A DNA stretch of 64,000 nt. Origin: SIAJ01 sp036266155. Its GTDB lineage: Bacteria; Planctomycetota; Planctomycetia; Gemmatales; Gemmataceae. Made by a program: the position numbers and the translations under genes. Below are positions 49,956-58,732 of this stretch, in pieces. The number at the start of each line of letters is the position of its first letter. Position 1 is the first letter of the stretch. The notes beneath the pieces were generated by a model. The model did not search any database. It had not been told where the DNA came from and saw only the letters and a list, made by a program, of their open reading frames with translations. The stretch is from NCBI GenBank assembly GCA_036266155.1, contig DATANR010000502.1:1-64000 (forward strand), in the 5' to 3' direction.

Positions 49956-49996
49956 GCACTTTTTGCAGCGGAATAGCGAACCGTTGTAAAAAGTGC
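49956..49996 (+). terminator. Long hairpin after the glycerate kinase gene
   Basis: GCACTTTTTGCA (49956-49967) pairs with TGTAAAAAGTGC (49985-49996) with one G-U pair. An inner CGG/CCG extension brings the stem to about 16 bp with a 9-nt loop. It starts 9 bp after the stop codon. It lacks a separate T-run but has a U5/A5 tract within the stem. It may be a terminator or processing site, or belong to the structured RNA region downstream. Confidence 0.5.
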
Positions 49997-50040
49997 GTTA
50001 CATCTGCAAGAATTCTCCAATTGGCTCGAAGAACCTATTA

Positions 50041-50245
50041 GCCTTGCCCCATGCTGGTTACGACGATGACGGAAGTCATCGATCGGCTTTGGCACGCGAC
50101 TCGCATAGGAGTCTATTGCCAAACCGACCGGCGAGCGATCGCCGGGCATGGGGCTGGCAGAGAAGAGGTTCGTCGTGGGCCGGAACCCCATGATGAACAG
50201 GTCGGCGGGGGCCGGGTCCCAATTCGATCCGTCCCCCGCCGACTG
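50041..50245 (+). ncRNA. Candidate structured RNA with a four-way junction
   Basis: The region is free of convincing protein frames and folds by hand into a compact shape. P1 is GCCCCATGC (50046-50054) with GCATGGGGC (50146-50154). P2 is CGATGAC-GGAA-GTCATCG (50064-50081). P3 is TCGG/CCGA plus TTTGGCA/TGCCAAA and GACTC/GAGTC (50083-50127). P4 is CCGGCGA-GCGA-TCGCCGG (50128-50145). P3, P4 and P1 follow each other with no linker, as in a stacked junction. P5 is GTTCGTCGTGGG/CCCATGATGAAC (50168-50198) with two G-U pairs. P6 is GTCGGCGGGGG/CCCCCGCCGAC (50201-50243). The G-U pairs support the + strand. P2 and P4 end in GNRA-type tetraloops. It does not match RNase P, 6S, SRP or any riboswitch consensus I know. 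Confidence 0.6.
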
Positions 50246-50379
50246 AAGTCTTGTGACCTTATTGAATCGGGCCAGCCGTTTTTCCCCCGAACGGTCCCGT
50301 TTGCTTGGGCGGGCCCAGCCGCCGATATACTTCAACCGGCGCGTTGCCCCCAACGTCGTCGGTGTGATTCCTCCTCCCA

Positions 50380-50409
50380 CCCGCTCCGTTCCCTCCGGAG
50401 CGGGTTTTT
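50380..50409 (+). terminator. Intrinsic terminator upstream of the DUF1559 gene
   Basis: CCCGCTCCG (50380-50388) pairs perfectly with CGGAGCGGG (50396-50404) and is followed by T5 (50405-50409). It lies about 135 bp downstream of the structured RNA and 107 bp before the DUF1559 gene. It could end the RNA transcript or act as an attenuator. Confidence 0.85.
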
Positions 50410-50516
50410 CATTTCGCGATTGCTACCCAGTCGTTTCCCGTTGTCAATCTGTTGCTCCAGCGTGACAATGAAGGCAATCCCGTTCACCCTCCCGGGACCG
50501 GTCTCCGAGTCCATTC

Positions 50517-51499
<983 letters not shown>

Positions 51500-51503
<4 letters not shown>

Positions 51504-52048
51504 GCCCGATGACGCGCGGCCCGCTCGTTGCGATCACATGCTTAACCGTGAGCGCCTGTTCCGACCGTCCCGTGGCGCCGCCGTTGACGGATGAGACCGT
51601 CTTTGTCAACGATGCGATTGGGTTGCGCTTCCTGGCGCCGGCCGGTTGGCCGGTAGCGTCGCGGGCCGTGCTTCCGACGGGCGCTTTGCCGCGGCCAATC
51701 ATCCTGGTCGCCTATCAATCCGTTGGCAGCGAGAAGCCCGCGTCGTTCGAGGTGATGGCGGCCGACGTGCCGGCGGATGCCGATCCCGGTCGCTTTCTGA
51801 TCGAACATCAACTCGGCAATGAGACCTGGAAACCTCTGCCGCCGCAGCCCGCGTTGGTGGTGAACGGCGAGTCGGCCGCGCGCTGGTCACTGACGCGGAT
51901 GCAAGGCAAGGACGAGGTTCGCCGCGAGGTGACGGCCTTCCGGCGCGGCGACCGCGTGTATTTCTTCATCGCCGCATTCGCGGCTTCGGACGCGGCAAGC
52001 CGTGATTCTGCACGCGGGGCCGTCGCCAGCGTCACCTGGTCGAAGTGA
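51500..52048 (+). CDS. Putative lipoprotein coupled to a DUF1559 gene
   Basis: The product has 182 residues from the GTG overlapping the upstream stop; an ATG at 51509 is an alternative start. A lipoprotein-like signal (LVAITCLTVSAC, lipobox TVSAC) leads to a beta-rich domain resembling PsbP/DUF1795-type folds: a start DAIGLRFLAPAGWPV, middle FEVMAADVPADADPGRFLIEHQLG, and end RGDRVYFFIAAFAASDAASRDSARGAVASVTW. This layout matches small exported proteins that bind hydrophobic partners, but the similarity is by pattern only. A convergent gene ends 5 bp away. Confidence 0.65.
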
Positions 52049-52052
52049 ACTA

Positions 52053-52955
52053 TTATTTCGCACCGGCTGGGTCGATGAGACGCGCCGCGCGCTCGGCGGC
52101 GCTCTTGACGTCGGCATCAGGATCCTTGATCGCGGCCTTCACTGCGTCGATCGCGCTTTTCGCGGCCGAGCCCATCTCGCCCAGGGCCCGAACCGCATCG
52201 CGGCGTACGCGTGAGTTTTCATCGTGCAACGCCGCGACCAGTGCCGGGATGCCGGCGGCGGCAGCGGGACCGATGTCGCCCATCGCCTCGGCTGCATGCT
52301 CGCGGACCTGCGGTTGCTTGTCCTCGCGCGTCAAGCGCATCAATTCGGGAACGGCCGGCACCGCGGGTTCGCCAATCTTGCCGAGCGCTCGTGCCGATTG
52401 CCAGCGGACGACCGAGTCGTCGTGCTTGAGCAACTCGATCAGGCGTGGTACGGCGGGAGCGCCGGCCTTGCCATAGCGCGACACGGCGCGGATTGCATCG
52501 ACGTCCGGAAAGAGCTTCATCAGCGCCGGAACGGCTTCCGCGGCGTCGGGGGTCACGGCTGCCACGGATCGGGCGGCCACGCCGCGGACCAGGGGGTCGG
52601 TGTCGGCGAGCGCCGCGATCAGCTCGGGCCCCGCCGACGCCGCGTCCTTGCCGATCTTGCCAAGGGCATCCGCGGAGCGAAAGCGGCCTTCCGGTTCGGT
52701 TGCCGTCCGCAACACCCAGGCACACACCGGGACCGCGTCCCTCTTGCCGGCAACCAGTTGGTCGATTGCCGCGCTCGATTCGGCCTCGTCCGACGATCGC
52801 AGATCCCGATGCCAGGCGCTCGCGGCGCGCCCCTGAAAGAATGGCTCGCCGCGAAGGTGGCCGAACAAGCGCCGATCTGAATCACCCCAAAACGCGATCG
52901 CACCCATCACGACGATAAGAATGCCGATCAAGATGATCCATCGACGTCGCTTCAC
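52053..52955 (-). CDS. Membrane-anchored HEAT-repeat protein
   Basis: The 300-residue protein has one N-terminal membrane anchor (RWIILIGILIVVMGAIAFW) and then about six PBS-lyase-type HEAT repeats of 30-38 residues. Each is built on A-V-P-A-L-x-x-L-L and V-R-x-x-A-A-x-A-L-G-x-I-G (for example VRGVAARSVAAV, VVRWQSARALGKIG, VREHAAEAMGDIG, VRRDAVRALGEMG). Such repeats form a curved scaffold for protein binding. It is coupled by a 4-bp overlap to the PQQ-propeller lipoprotein upstream, so the pair may work together at the membrane. Confidence 0.85.
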   Translation of the reverse strand: MKRRRWIILIGILIVVMGAIAFWGDSDRRLFGHLRGEPFFQGRAASAWHRDLRSSDEAESSAAIDQLVAGKRDAVPVCAWVLRTATEPEGRFRSADALGKIGKDAASAGPELIAALADTDPLVRGVAARSVAAVTPDAAEAVPALMKLFPDVDAIRAVSRYGKAGAPAVPRLIELLKHDDSVVRWQSARALGKIGEPAVPAVPELMRLTREDKQPQVREHAAEAMGDIGPAAAAGIPALVAALHDENSRVRRDAVRALGEMGSAAKSAIDAVKAAIKDPDADVKSAAERAARLIDPAGAK

Positions 52956-54163
52956 TGGCCATTTCCCTCACTCTCTGGAAGTTCAAAACAGATTAGCGAG
53001 ACGATGCTGGATTGACCCGTCGCCATCTCGGCCGCGACGTACAAGCGTCTACCGCGAATAACCGGCGTCGCGAAGACTTGTGGCTCAACGCCGGGACGTG
53101 CCAGTTCGTGTTGCCACACCACATGGCCGTTCGACGGATCGACGCAGACAATGCGCCCGTTGACCGACACCGCATAGACGCGCGTACCGGCAACCGCGAC
53201 GCCAGCCACGACTGGCCCACCCATCGAGATCATCCAGTTCTCGGTTGCGCCATTCCGCAGTCCATACAGATTACCGTCGCGGGAACCGACGATCACCCTT
53301 TCGCCTACTACGGCGGGCCGACCAAAGACTGCATCGCCCGTCGGGTATTGCCAAAGCAATTCGCCAGTCGCGGCATCGAGACATGCCAAGCACCCGGCTG
53401 GAGTCTCCGGCGGGTGGGCCGACTCGGTCAGCCGGCCATTGCCGAGGCCGACGTACACGCGACCATCCACACAAACCGGATCGCCCCACGCGGGGAGATT
53501 CACGGGTGTCCGCCAGATCGGGTTGCCGGTCTTAAGGTCCAAACACACGACTTGATAGTTCGCGAAGCGCCGACTTTTGCCGGTTCCAGCAAACGCTCGG
53601 TTGCCAGACACAACCGGCGAAGAGTCGATGTGTACGTCGGCCCGGAAGTTCCACTTCGGTTTCCCCGTCATGGCATCGACCGCATAAAGCCCATCGTTGC
53701 CGGCGGGGAACAAAACAAGTCCATCCGCTTCGACCGGCCCGCCCTCGACGTGATCGTTCGTGGCAAAGTCCCAGCGCGGTTTGCCGGTGGTGGCATTAAG
53801 GCACTGAAGACGGCATGCGAAATTACCGTGCATACCTTCGCCAAAATACAAGCGATCATTGACGAAAAGCGGCGACGACGCGGTCGGCAGCAACTGGCCA
53901 TCGCGGTCGAAGGTCCATCGTGCCTTGCCGGTTGCCGGATCAACGGCATAGACAGCGCCCGTGCGATTCAATCCCTGGCTGTGGGCGGCCGCGATAAAGA
54001 TGGCTTGCGACGTCACGCACGGCGTCGCGACGATCGCTCCCGGTCGCGGCGCTTCAAACACCCAAACGACCTGTGGACCCGGTGCTGCCGGCGCGGTCGG
54101 CTGATTGCAGCGACAACCGACGATGGGTAGGAGCAGAACCAGGGCTCGGCATGTTGACCGCAT
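52952..54163 (-). CDS. PQQ-like beta-propeller lipoprotein
   Basis: The 403-residue protein has a lipoprotein signal (VLLLPIVGC, Cys17). The rest is a beta-propeller of PQQ-enzyme-like blades with repeats of the A-x-D-x-x-T-G-K-x-x-W type (VDPATGKARWTF, LNATTGKPRWDF, VDAMTGKPKWNF, LDLKTGNPIWR, LDAATGELLWQ). No dehydrogenase catalytic residues or cofactor site are evident, so it resembles BamB-like or scaffold propellers. It precedes and overlaps the HEAT protein gene (ATGA). The extracytoplasmic location is predicted from the lipobox. Confidence 0.88.
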   Translation of the reverse strand: MRSTCRALVLLLPIVGCRCNQPTAPAAPGPQVVWVFEAPRPGAIVATPCVTSQAIFIAAAHSQGLNRTGAVYAVDPATGKARWTFDRDGQLLPTASSPLFVNDRLYFGEGMHGNFACRLQCLNATTGKPRWDFATNDHVEGGPVEADGLVLFPAGNDGLYAVDAMTGKPKWNFRADVHIDSSPVVSGNRAFAGTGKSRRFANYQVVCLDLKTGNPIWRTPVNLPAWGDPVCVDGRVYVGLGNGRLTESAHPPETPAGCLACLDAATGELLWQYPTGDAVFGRPAVVGERVIVGSRDGNLYGLRNGATENWMISMGGPVVAGVAVAGTRVYAVSVNGRIVCVDPSNGHVVWQHELARPGVEPQVFATPVIRGRRLYVAAEMATGQSSIVSLICFELPESEGNGQ

Positions 54164-54225
54164 TCATCATTCCGACGGTGCTCTTCGAAGTGGCCGCGCT
54201 CAGTGTATTCGGATCGATATACCGA

Positions 54226-57200
54226 TCATCCGCGCACGCGGCGCACACGCGTCGCGCCGCCTTCGAGTTCGAAGCGATAACCGTCGGCGAAGGCGTCAGC
54301 GAATTCTTCCTGGTGCGACACAAGCAGGATGCACTTCAAATGGCCTTTCAGATTCTGCAGTTCCTGAATCATCACCTGTCGGCCATTGCGATCGAGGCAA
54401 CCGAAGCCTTCGTCGATGATGACGGATTCGATCGGCCGATGCGACCGACTCGCAAATTGACCGATGCCAAGCGCGAGAGCCACCGCCACGCGGAAGCGCT
54501 GACTGCCCGAGAGGAAGGCCACGTTGATTGCCGACCCGCCGGTTACGCGGTTATAGGCCTCCAGGTCCAGCGATCGTTCCGTGGCGCCATCGTCGTTACC
54601 CACAAGTCGGAGATAGAGCTGCCCGCCGGATAGCCGGTCGAGAATGCTGTTCGCGAAGTCGACAATCTGCCGTTCCGCCGTCCGCACAAGGTGCCGCTGC
54701 AAGCGATCGCGGCCCAGGAGTTGGGCCAACAGAACGGCAAAGTTGAGTTCCTTTTCGAGTTCGAGCGCCTGCTTTTTCAGCCGTTCGCGTTCGGCACGAT
54801 GCCGATCCAGGATCGCCTTGGCCTCGCGGGCTTTTTGCAGTTCCTCATCCTTGGCGGCGACAGCCCCTTTCGCCGCCGCGAGTTGTGCCTTCACGAGTTC
54901 CACCGGTTGTCGCGCATCAACGGCAAAGCTCTCGGCCTCCTGATCCGCGAGCGTGACATCCTGGCGCAGCGCCTCGACCGCGTGCCGTGCTTGTGCCAGT
55001 TCGCGGTGCCGCTCCTCGATTTGCCGGCCAACGAGTTCTTCGAGTTCGGCCTTCCACTTGTTCTGCTCGGCGAGCCCGGCCCTACCAGCGGCCTCGCGCC
55101 ACTTCTCGGGAAGCAGCCGCACGGCCCGCTCGATGGCGTCGCGATGCTGTGTGCGCGTCGCTTCTTCGACGCTGAGCTGCGCGTCGAGATTGGCGAGCGT
55201 CTTCACGACTCCCGCCAACTCCTTCGTTAGGCGCTCGTGTTCCAGCTCATTCTCTTGCAGGAGTTTTTTGCTCCCCCGGACCTTGTCGCTGAACGCCTTC
55301 TCCTCGACCCGCAGGCGCGCTTCTTCCACGCGAAGGTTGCTCGTCTCGCCCTTGGGCAGCGATGCGCGAATGCGGCTTGCCGTCGCTTGCGCCGCTTGCC
55401 GCTCGACAGTCAATCGATCGAATTGCGATTGGGCCGTTTGCGCGGCCTTCAAGGTCGCACGGGCCATATTCAGTTCGCCGGCCTCCTTCTTGAACAGCCG
55501 CTGTTCGTCGGCCGTCGGCCAAGTCGTCGCCAGCCAATCATTGGGAACGCCGGACGAAATGTGCGCGCGATAGGTCTGCGGCAGCGACAAATACGCGAAC
55601 CGACACTCTTGTCCCAATCGGTCGACGGCCTTCCCAGCAAGTTCCTCTTCCTTCTTGGTTTCCTTCCAGTCCTCACGCAAGCGCGTCAATTCCTTGTCGG
55701 CCGCGTCGAACTGGTCGCGTGCCGAGGTCTCCGCCTGGTGTGCCGCGGTTTGTTGCGCGAGTGCCTTCTTGTTCTGGTCGGTCGCGGCTTCGAGTTCCTG
55801 ATTGCGTTTGGCCCTCTCGTCTTCCCAGTGGGCCGGCGTCAGCGCCTGACCGCACGCACGACAGACCTTGGCCCCTTCGAGCGTTCCGAACTCGTCGGCG
55901 GCATTCTTCGCGTTCTTCCAGTAAGTGCGGGCCTCGGTCGCCGACTCGTCGGCCTGGCGTCGGGCCTGCGTCGCGGCTTCGAGCTTCGCCTTGGCTTCGG
56001 TGTGTTGGCGCTTTGCCTGTTCGCCGGCCTCGCGCGTCTTTTGCTCGGCGAGCTTCAGGTCGACGCCGCGCTGCGTCGCCTCGCGAAGCTCGATGCGCGC
56101 CGCCGCGAATCGGTCGAACAGGGGCGCCACCTTGTCCAATTCGACGCACCGGTCGTACGCGTCCTGGGCTTGCCGAACGATCGCGACCGGGTCCGATGGC
56201 AATTGGGCCAGGGCATTTTCAATCTCGACGAGCTTCGCCGTTTGCTCCTCGAAGAGCTGCAATTGTGAGAGTTGCCCCGACAACTCGCGCATCCGAAGAC
56301 CGACGTCCTCGAGCTTTTGCTCCTCTTGCATCAGGGATTTCCGATGCTCTTCGCGCTTACGCTTGGCGACGTCCAACGCCGCTTCAACAGCAGTGCGTTC
56401 CTCCTCGTGCTGAGTCCGGAGCTTTTGTAGTTGGCCCGTCGCGCGCGTCGATTCAGCGGCGGCCTGCTGTTTTTCCTGAATGATCAGGATGTGCGGGATC
56501 ACGTCGCGCAAATCGCGCAAGCGCGCGAACGCCGTCTCGATGGCAGCCGACTCTTTGATGAGTTCCTGCGCGCTCTCCCAGCGCTTCTTCAAGCCGGCAC
56601 GCCGCGATTGTAGTTCAACCCACTTCTGTACCTGAAATTCGAGGGCCTGCAAACGCTCAACTTCCTGCGTGGCCGTCGCGCGTTCCTGCTCTGCGTCGTC
56701 GATCTTGTTCTCCGCCGCGAGCAATTCGAAGTCGCTCACGTCGGGAATGCCCGCTTCGCGACTCCGCACGCTTTCCAGTTCGACCTTGAATGTCTTCCGT
56801 TGAGCGTCCGCCTTTTCGTGCAGCTTCTGGTAGCGTTCGAGATCGACGATCCCGGCCAGCACTTCGGCCCGGCCCTTGGGCGTGGAGTCGAGCAACTTCT
56901 CCGCCCGTCCCTGGAGCAGAAGAACACTGGAGGTGAAGGTCACGTAGTCCAGGCCGATCTTGTCGCGCACCCACGCCTTGAATCCTTCAGACAGATTCGT
57001 GTCCGGAACGCCGATCCACTTGCCGCTCGCAGTATCGAGTTGAAGGACGTTTTGCGTTCCCTTGGGCGAGCCCTTGGCGTCGCGCCGGAGCGTGCGGCGA
57101 ATCTGAAAGGGTTGCCCGTCGACGAGGAATTCGAATTCGACACTCAGAGACTTCGACTCCTTGTTGATGAGTTCGCCCGCGTTGGTCGACCCGCCGCGAT

Positions 57201-57357
57201 GGTGGCCGAAGAGCGAATAGGTGACGGCATCGAAAATCGTCGACTTGCCGCTGCCGTTGACGCCCGAAAGCATCCACAGGGCCGAGCCGTCGAAGACGAT
57301 TTCCTGCTCGTCCTGATACGACAAGAACCCGCTCAGCTTGATGCGACGGGGGATCAT
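54226..57357 (-). CDS. sbcC: DNA repair exonuclease SbcC (SMC-like ATPase)
   Basis: The 1043-residue Rad50-type ATPase starts at the ATG at 57357, preceded by GAGGAG. The Walker A region near residue 40 is SGVNGSGKSTIFDAVTYSLFG. Two long coiled coils flank a zinc hook CRAC (about residue 498, in KVCRACGQALTP), placed exactly at the middle as expected. The C-terminal ATPase lobe has the ABC signature as FLSGSQRFRVAVALALGI and the Walker B SVIIDEGFGCLD. The signature is LSGSQ in place of LSGGE/Q. With SbcD it cleaves hairpins and processes DNA ends. It starts 1 bp after the sbcD stop. Confidence 0.93.
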   Translation of the reverse strand: MIPRRIKLSGFLSYQDEQEIVFDGSALWMLSGVNGSGKSTIFDAVTYSLFGHHRGGSTNAGELINKESKSLSVEFEFLVDGQPFQIRRTLRRDAKGSPKGTQNVLQLDTASGKWIGVPDTNLSEGFKAWVRDKIGLDYVTFTSSVLLLQGRAEKLLDSTPKGRAEVLAGIVDLERYQKLHEKADAQRKTFKVELESVRSREAGIPDVSDFELLAAENKIDDAEQERATATQEVERLQALEFQVQKWVELQSRRAGLKKRWESAQELIKESAAIETAFARLRDLRDVIPHILIIQEKQQAAAESTRATGQLQKLRTQHEEERTAVEAALDVAKRKREEHRKSLMQEEQKLEDVGLRMRELSGQLSQLQLFEEQTAKLVEIENALAQLPSDPVAIVRQAQDAYDRCVELDKVAPLFDRFAAARIELREATQRGVDLKLAEQKTREAGEQAKRQHTEAKAKLEAATQARRQADESATEARTYWKNAKNAADEFGTLEGAKVCRACGQALTPAHWEDERAKRNQELEAATDQNKKALAQQTAAHQAETSARDQFDAADKELTRLREDWKETKKEEELAGKAVDRLGQECRFAYLSLPQTYRAHISSGVPNDWLATTWPTADEQRLFKKEAGELNMARATLKAAQTAQSQFDRLTVERQAAQATASRIRASLPKGETSNLRVEEARLRVEEKAFSDKVRGSKKLLQENELEHERLTKELAGVVKTLANLDAQLSVEEATRTQHRDAIERAVRLLPEKWREAAGRAGLAEQNKWKAELEELVGRQIEERHRELAQARHAVEALRQDVTLADQEAESFAVDARQPVELVKAQLAAAKGAVAAKDEELQKAREAKAILDRHRAERERLKKQALELEKELNFAVLLAQLLGRDRLQRHLVRTAERQIVDFANSILDRLSGGQLYLRLVGNDDGATERSLDLEAYNRVTGGSAINVAFLSGSQRFRVAVALALGIGQFASRSHRPIESVIIDEGFGCLDRNGRQVMIQELQNLKGHLKCILLVSHQEEFADAFADGYRFELEGGATRVRRVRG

Positions 57358-57358
57358 C

Positions 57359-58591
57359 TCACTCCTCGGCAAACAACGCGTCGAGCCGTGCGATCAACTC
57401 GGCCTGCTCCTCATCCGTATGGTTCATCAGTTCGGTTTGCACGTAATCACGAACCGTTTCCTCGAACCCCTTTCCAGAATTCGATGGCCCGCCGACCTGG
57501 AGCGCCGGGCCCAGGGCGCTTGCTTCGTTCCAGTCGCGCGTGTAGTAGCGCGGAAAGATCGCCTCGGCCTCGCGGAGGACTTCCTCCAGACTGTCGGTCC
57601 CCGCCGTGTAATGGATGTGCAGATTGACCAGGTCCTGCTCGGCGTCCGCGTAGCGCTCCTTGAGTTCGGGCAGGTCAGTGGCCGGGGTACGGATGTCGAT
57701 TTCATAGATTGGCGTGCTCGGGAGCGGCAGCACGCGCGGCATACCGACGAGGCCCGCCGGACCAACGTCAAACACAACCACGCTCTTGTCATCGTTCGCT
57801 TCGCCCAGGTCCATGCGCTCAATCGAACCGGAATAGCGGACGTGTTCGCGGCCGCCCAGCGATTGCGGCTTGTGGATGTGCCCAAGCGCCACGTAAGCAA
57901 AATCCGTCGGCATATCGTCGGCCGCGATCACCACGTCCTCGGTCTCCGCGATCCGGAACAGTGCCGGCCCCACCGTCGCGCCGCTGACGTTGACATGGGC
58001 GGCAAGCACGGTCGGACACGCATTGTCGAATCGTTCGTGCTGCCGAATTGTATGCAACGCCTCGCGAAAAGCGGTCATGAGCCGCTGGTTCTTTTCCTCG
58101 GGCGAGGTGAAACGTTGCATGGAGTTGTCGCGCAAATAACGCGCCGGGGTCGGATACGGCATGAGCACGAACTGCACGTCGAAACTCTCGCGTCGATCGC
58201 GCAGACGCAACAGCGTCGGTTCCGTCGCCAGATAAAGCCGACCGGGCGGCGCCAGCTCGCCCATCGCACCCGCCGTCGGCGCCGCGAGATTCATGGCATG
58301 CGACAGCGTGCGGCAAAAATTCTCGTTGTCATGATTGCCGGTCAGCGTCAAGATCGTGCCGCCGCCGGCCAGGAAGTCGCGGAAGACCGTCTGCCAATGC
58401 TCGATCGTCTCGCGCAGGCCATCCGGCCGAGCCAACTCGCTGAACAGATCGCCGGCGACCAGAAGGACATCGACGTTCTCTTGCCGGCAATAGTCGCCGA
58501 CGCGCTCGACCGCGACCCGCAGATCGCCGGTGCGATCGATCCGCCCAAGCCGATCGCCCAGGTGCCAGTCGGCTGTATGGAGAATGCGCAT
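57359..58591 (-). CDS. sbcD: DNA repair nuclease SbcD (Mre11-like)
   Basis: The 410-residue metallophosphoesterase from the ATG at 58591 starts MRILHTADWHLGDRLGRID. The five phosphoesterase motifs are visible: D-x-H in ADWHLG, GDLF, TGNHDNE, AAHVNVSG and ALGHIHKPQ. A capping domain follows in the last third. It forms the nuclease core of the SbcCD complex with the adjacent sbcC product. An in-frame start further upstream at 58630 would add 13 residues without support. Given the palindromes in this window, SbcCD is worth noting because it cuts cruciforms and hairpins. Confidence 0.93.
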   Translation of the reverse strand: MRILHTADWHLGDRLGRIDRTGDLRVAVERVGDYCRQENVDVLLVAGDLFSELARPDGLRETIEHWQTVFRDFLAGGGTILTLTGNHDNENFCRTLSHAMNLAAPTAGAMGELAPPGRLYLATEPTLLRLRDRRESFDVQFVLMPYPTPARYLRDNSMQRFTSPEEKNQRLMTAFREALHTIRQHERFDNACPTVLAAHVNVSGATVGPALFRIAETEDVVIAADDMPTDFAYVALGHIHKPQSLGGREHVRYSGSIERMDLGEANDDKSVVVFDVGPAGLVGMPRVLPLPSTPIYEIDIRTPATDLPELKERYADAEQDLVNLHIHYTAGTDSLEEVLREAEAIFPRYYTRDWNEASALGPALQVGGPSNSGKGFEETVRDYVQTELMNHTDEEQAELIARLDALFAEE

Positions 58592-58732
58592 GATTGATGG
58601 AATGATGATAGATCGAAGCCGCCGGGACAATGTGACTGATGACGAAAGGATGTTCCTTGACCTGGCGGCCCGCTCATTGCACGCCCCTCAGTGCCATGCT
58701 AAAACGGCACTCACCTCTCCCGGAGTTTCGCC

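Noticed and set aside
49916..50380. 154-codon minus-strand frame across the structured RNA
   Set aside because: It has no ribosome-binding site, no recognisable domain and uneven composition. The base-paired stems explain the sequence better.
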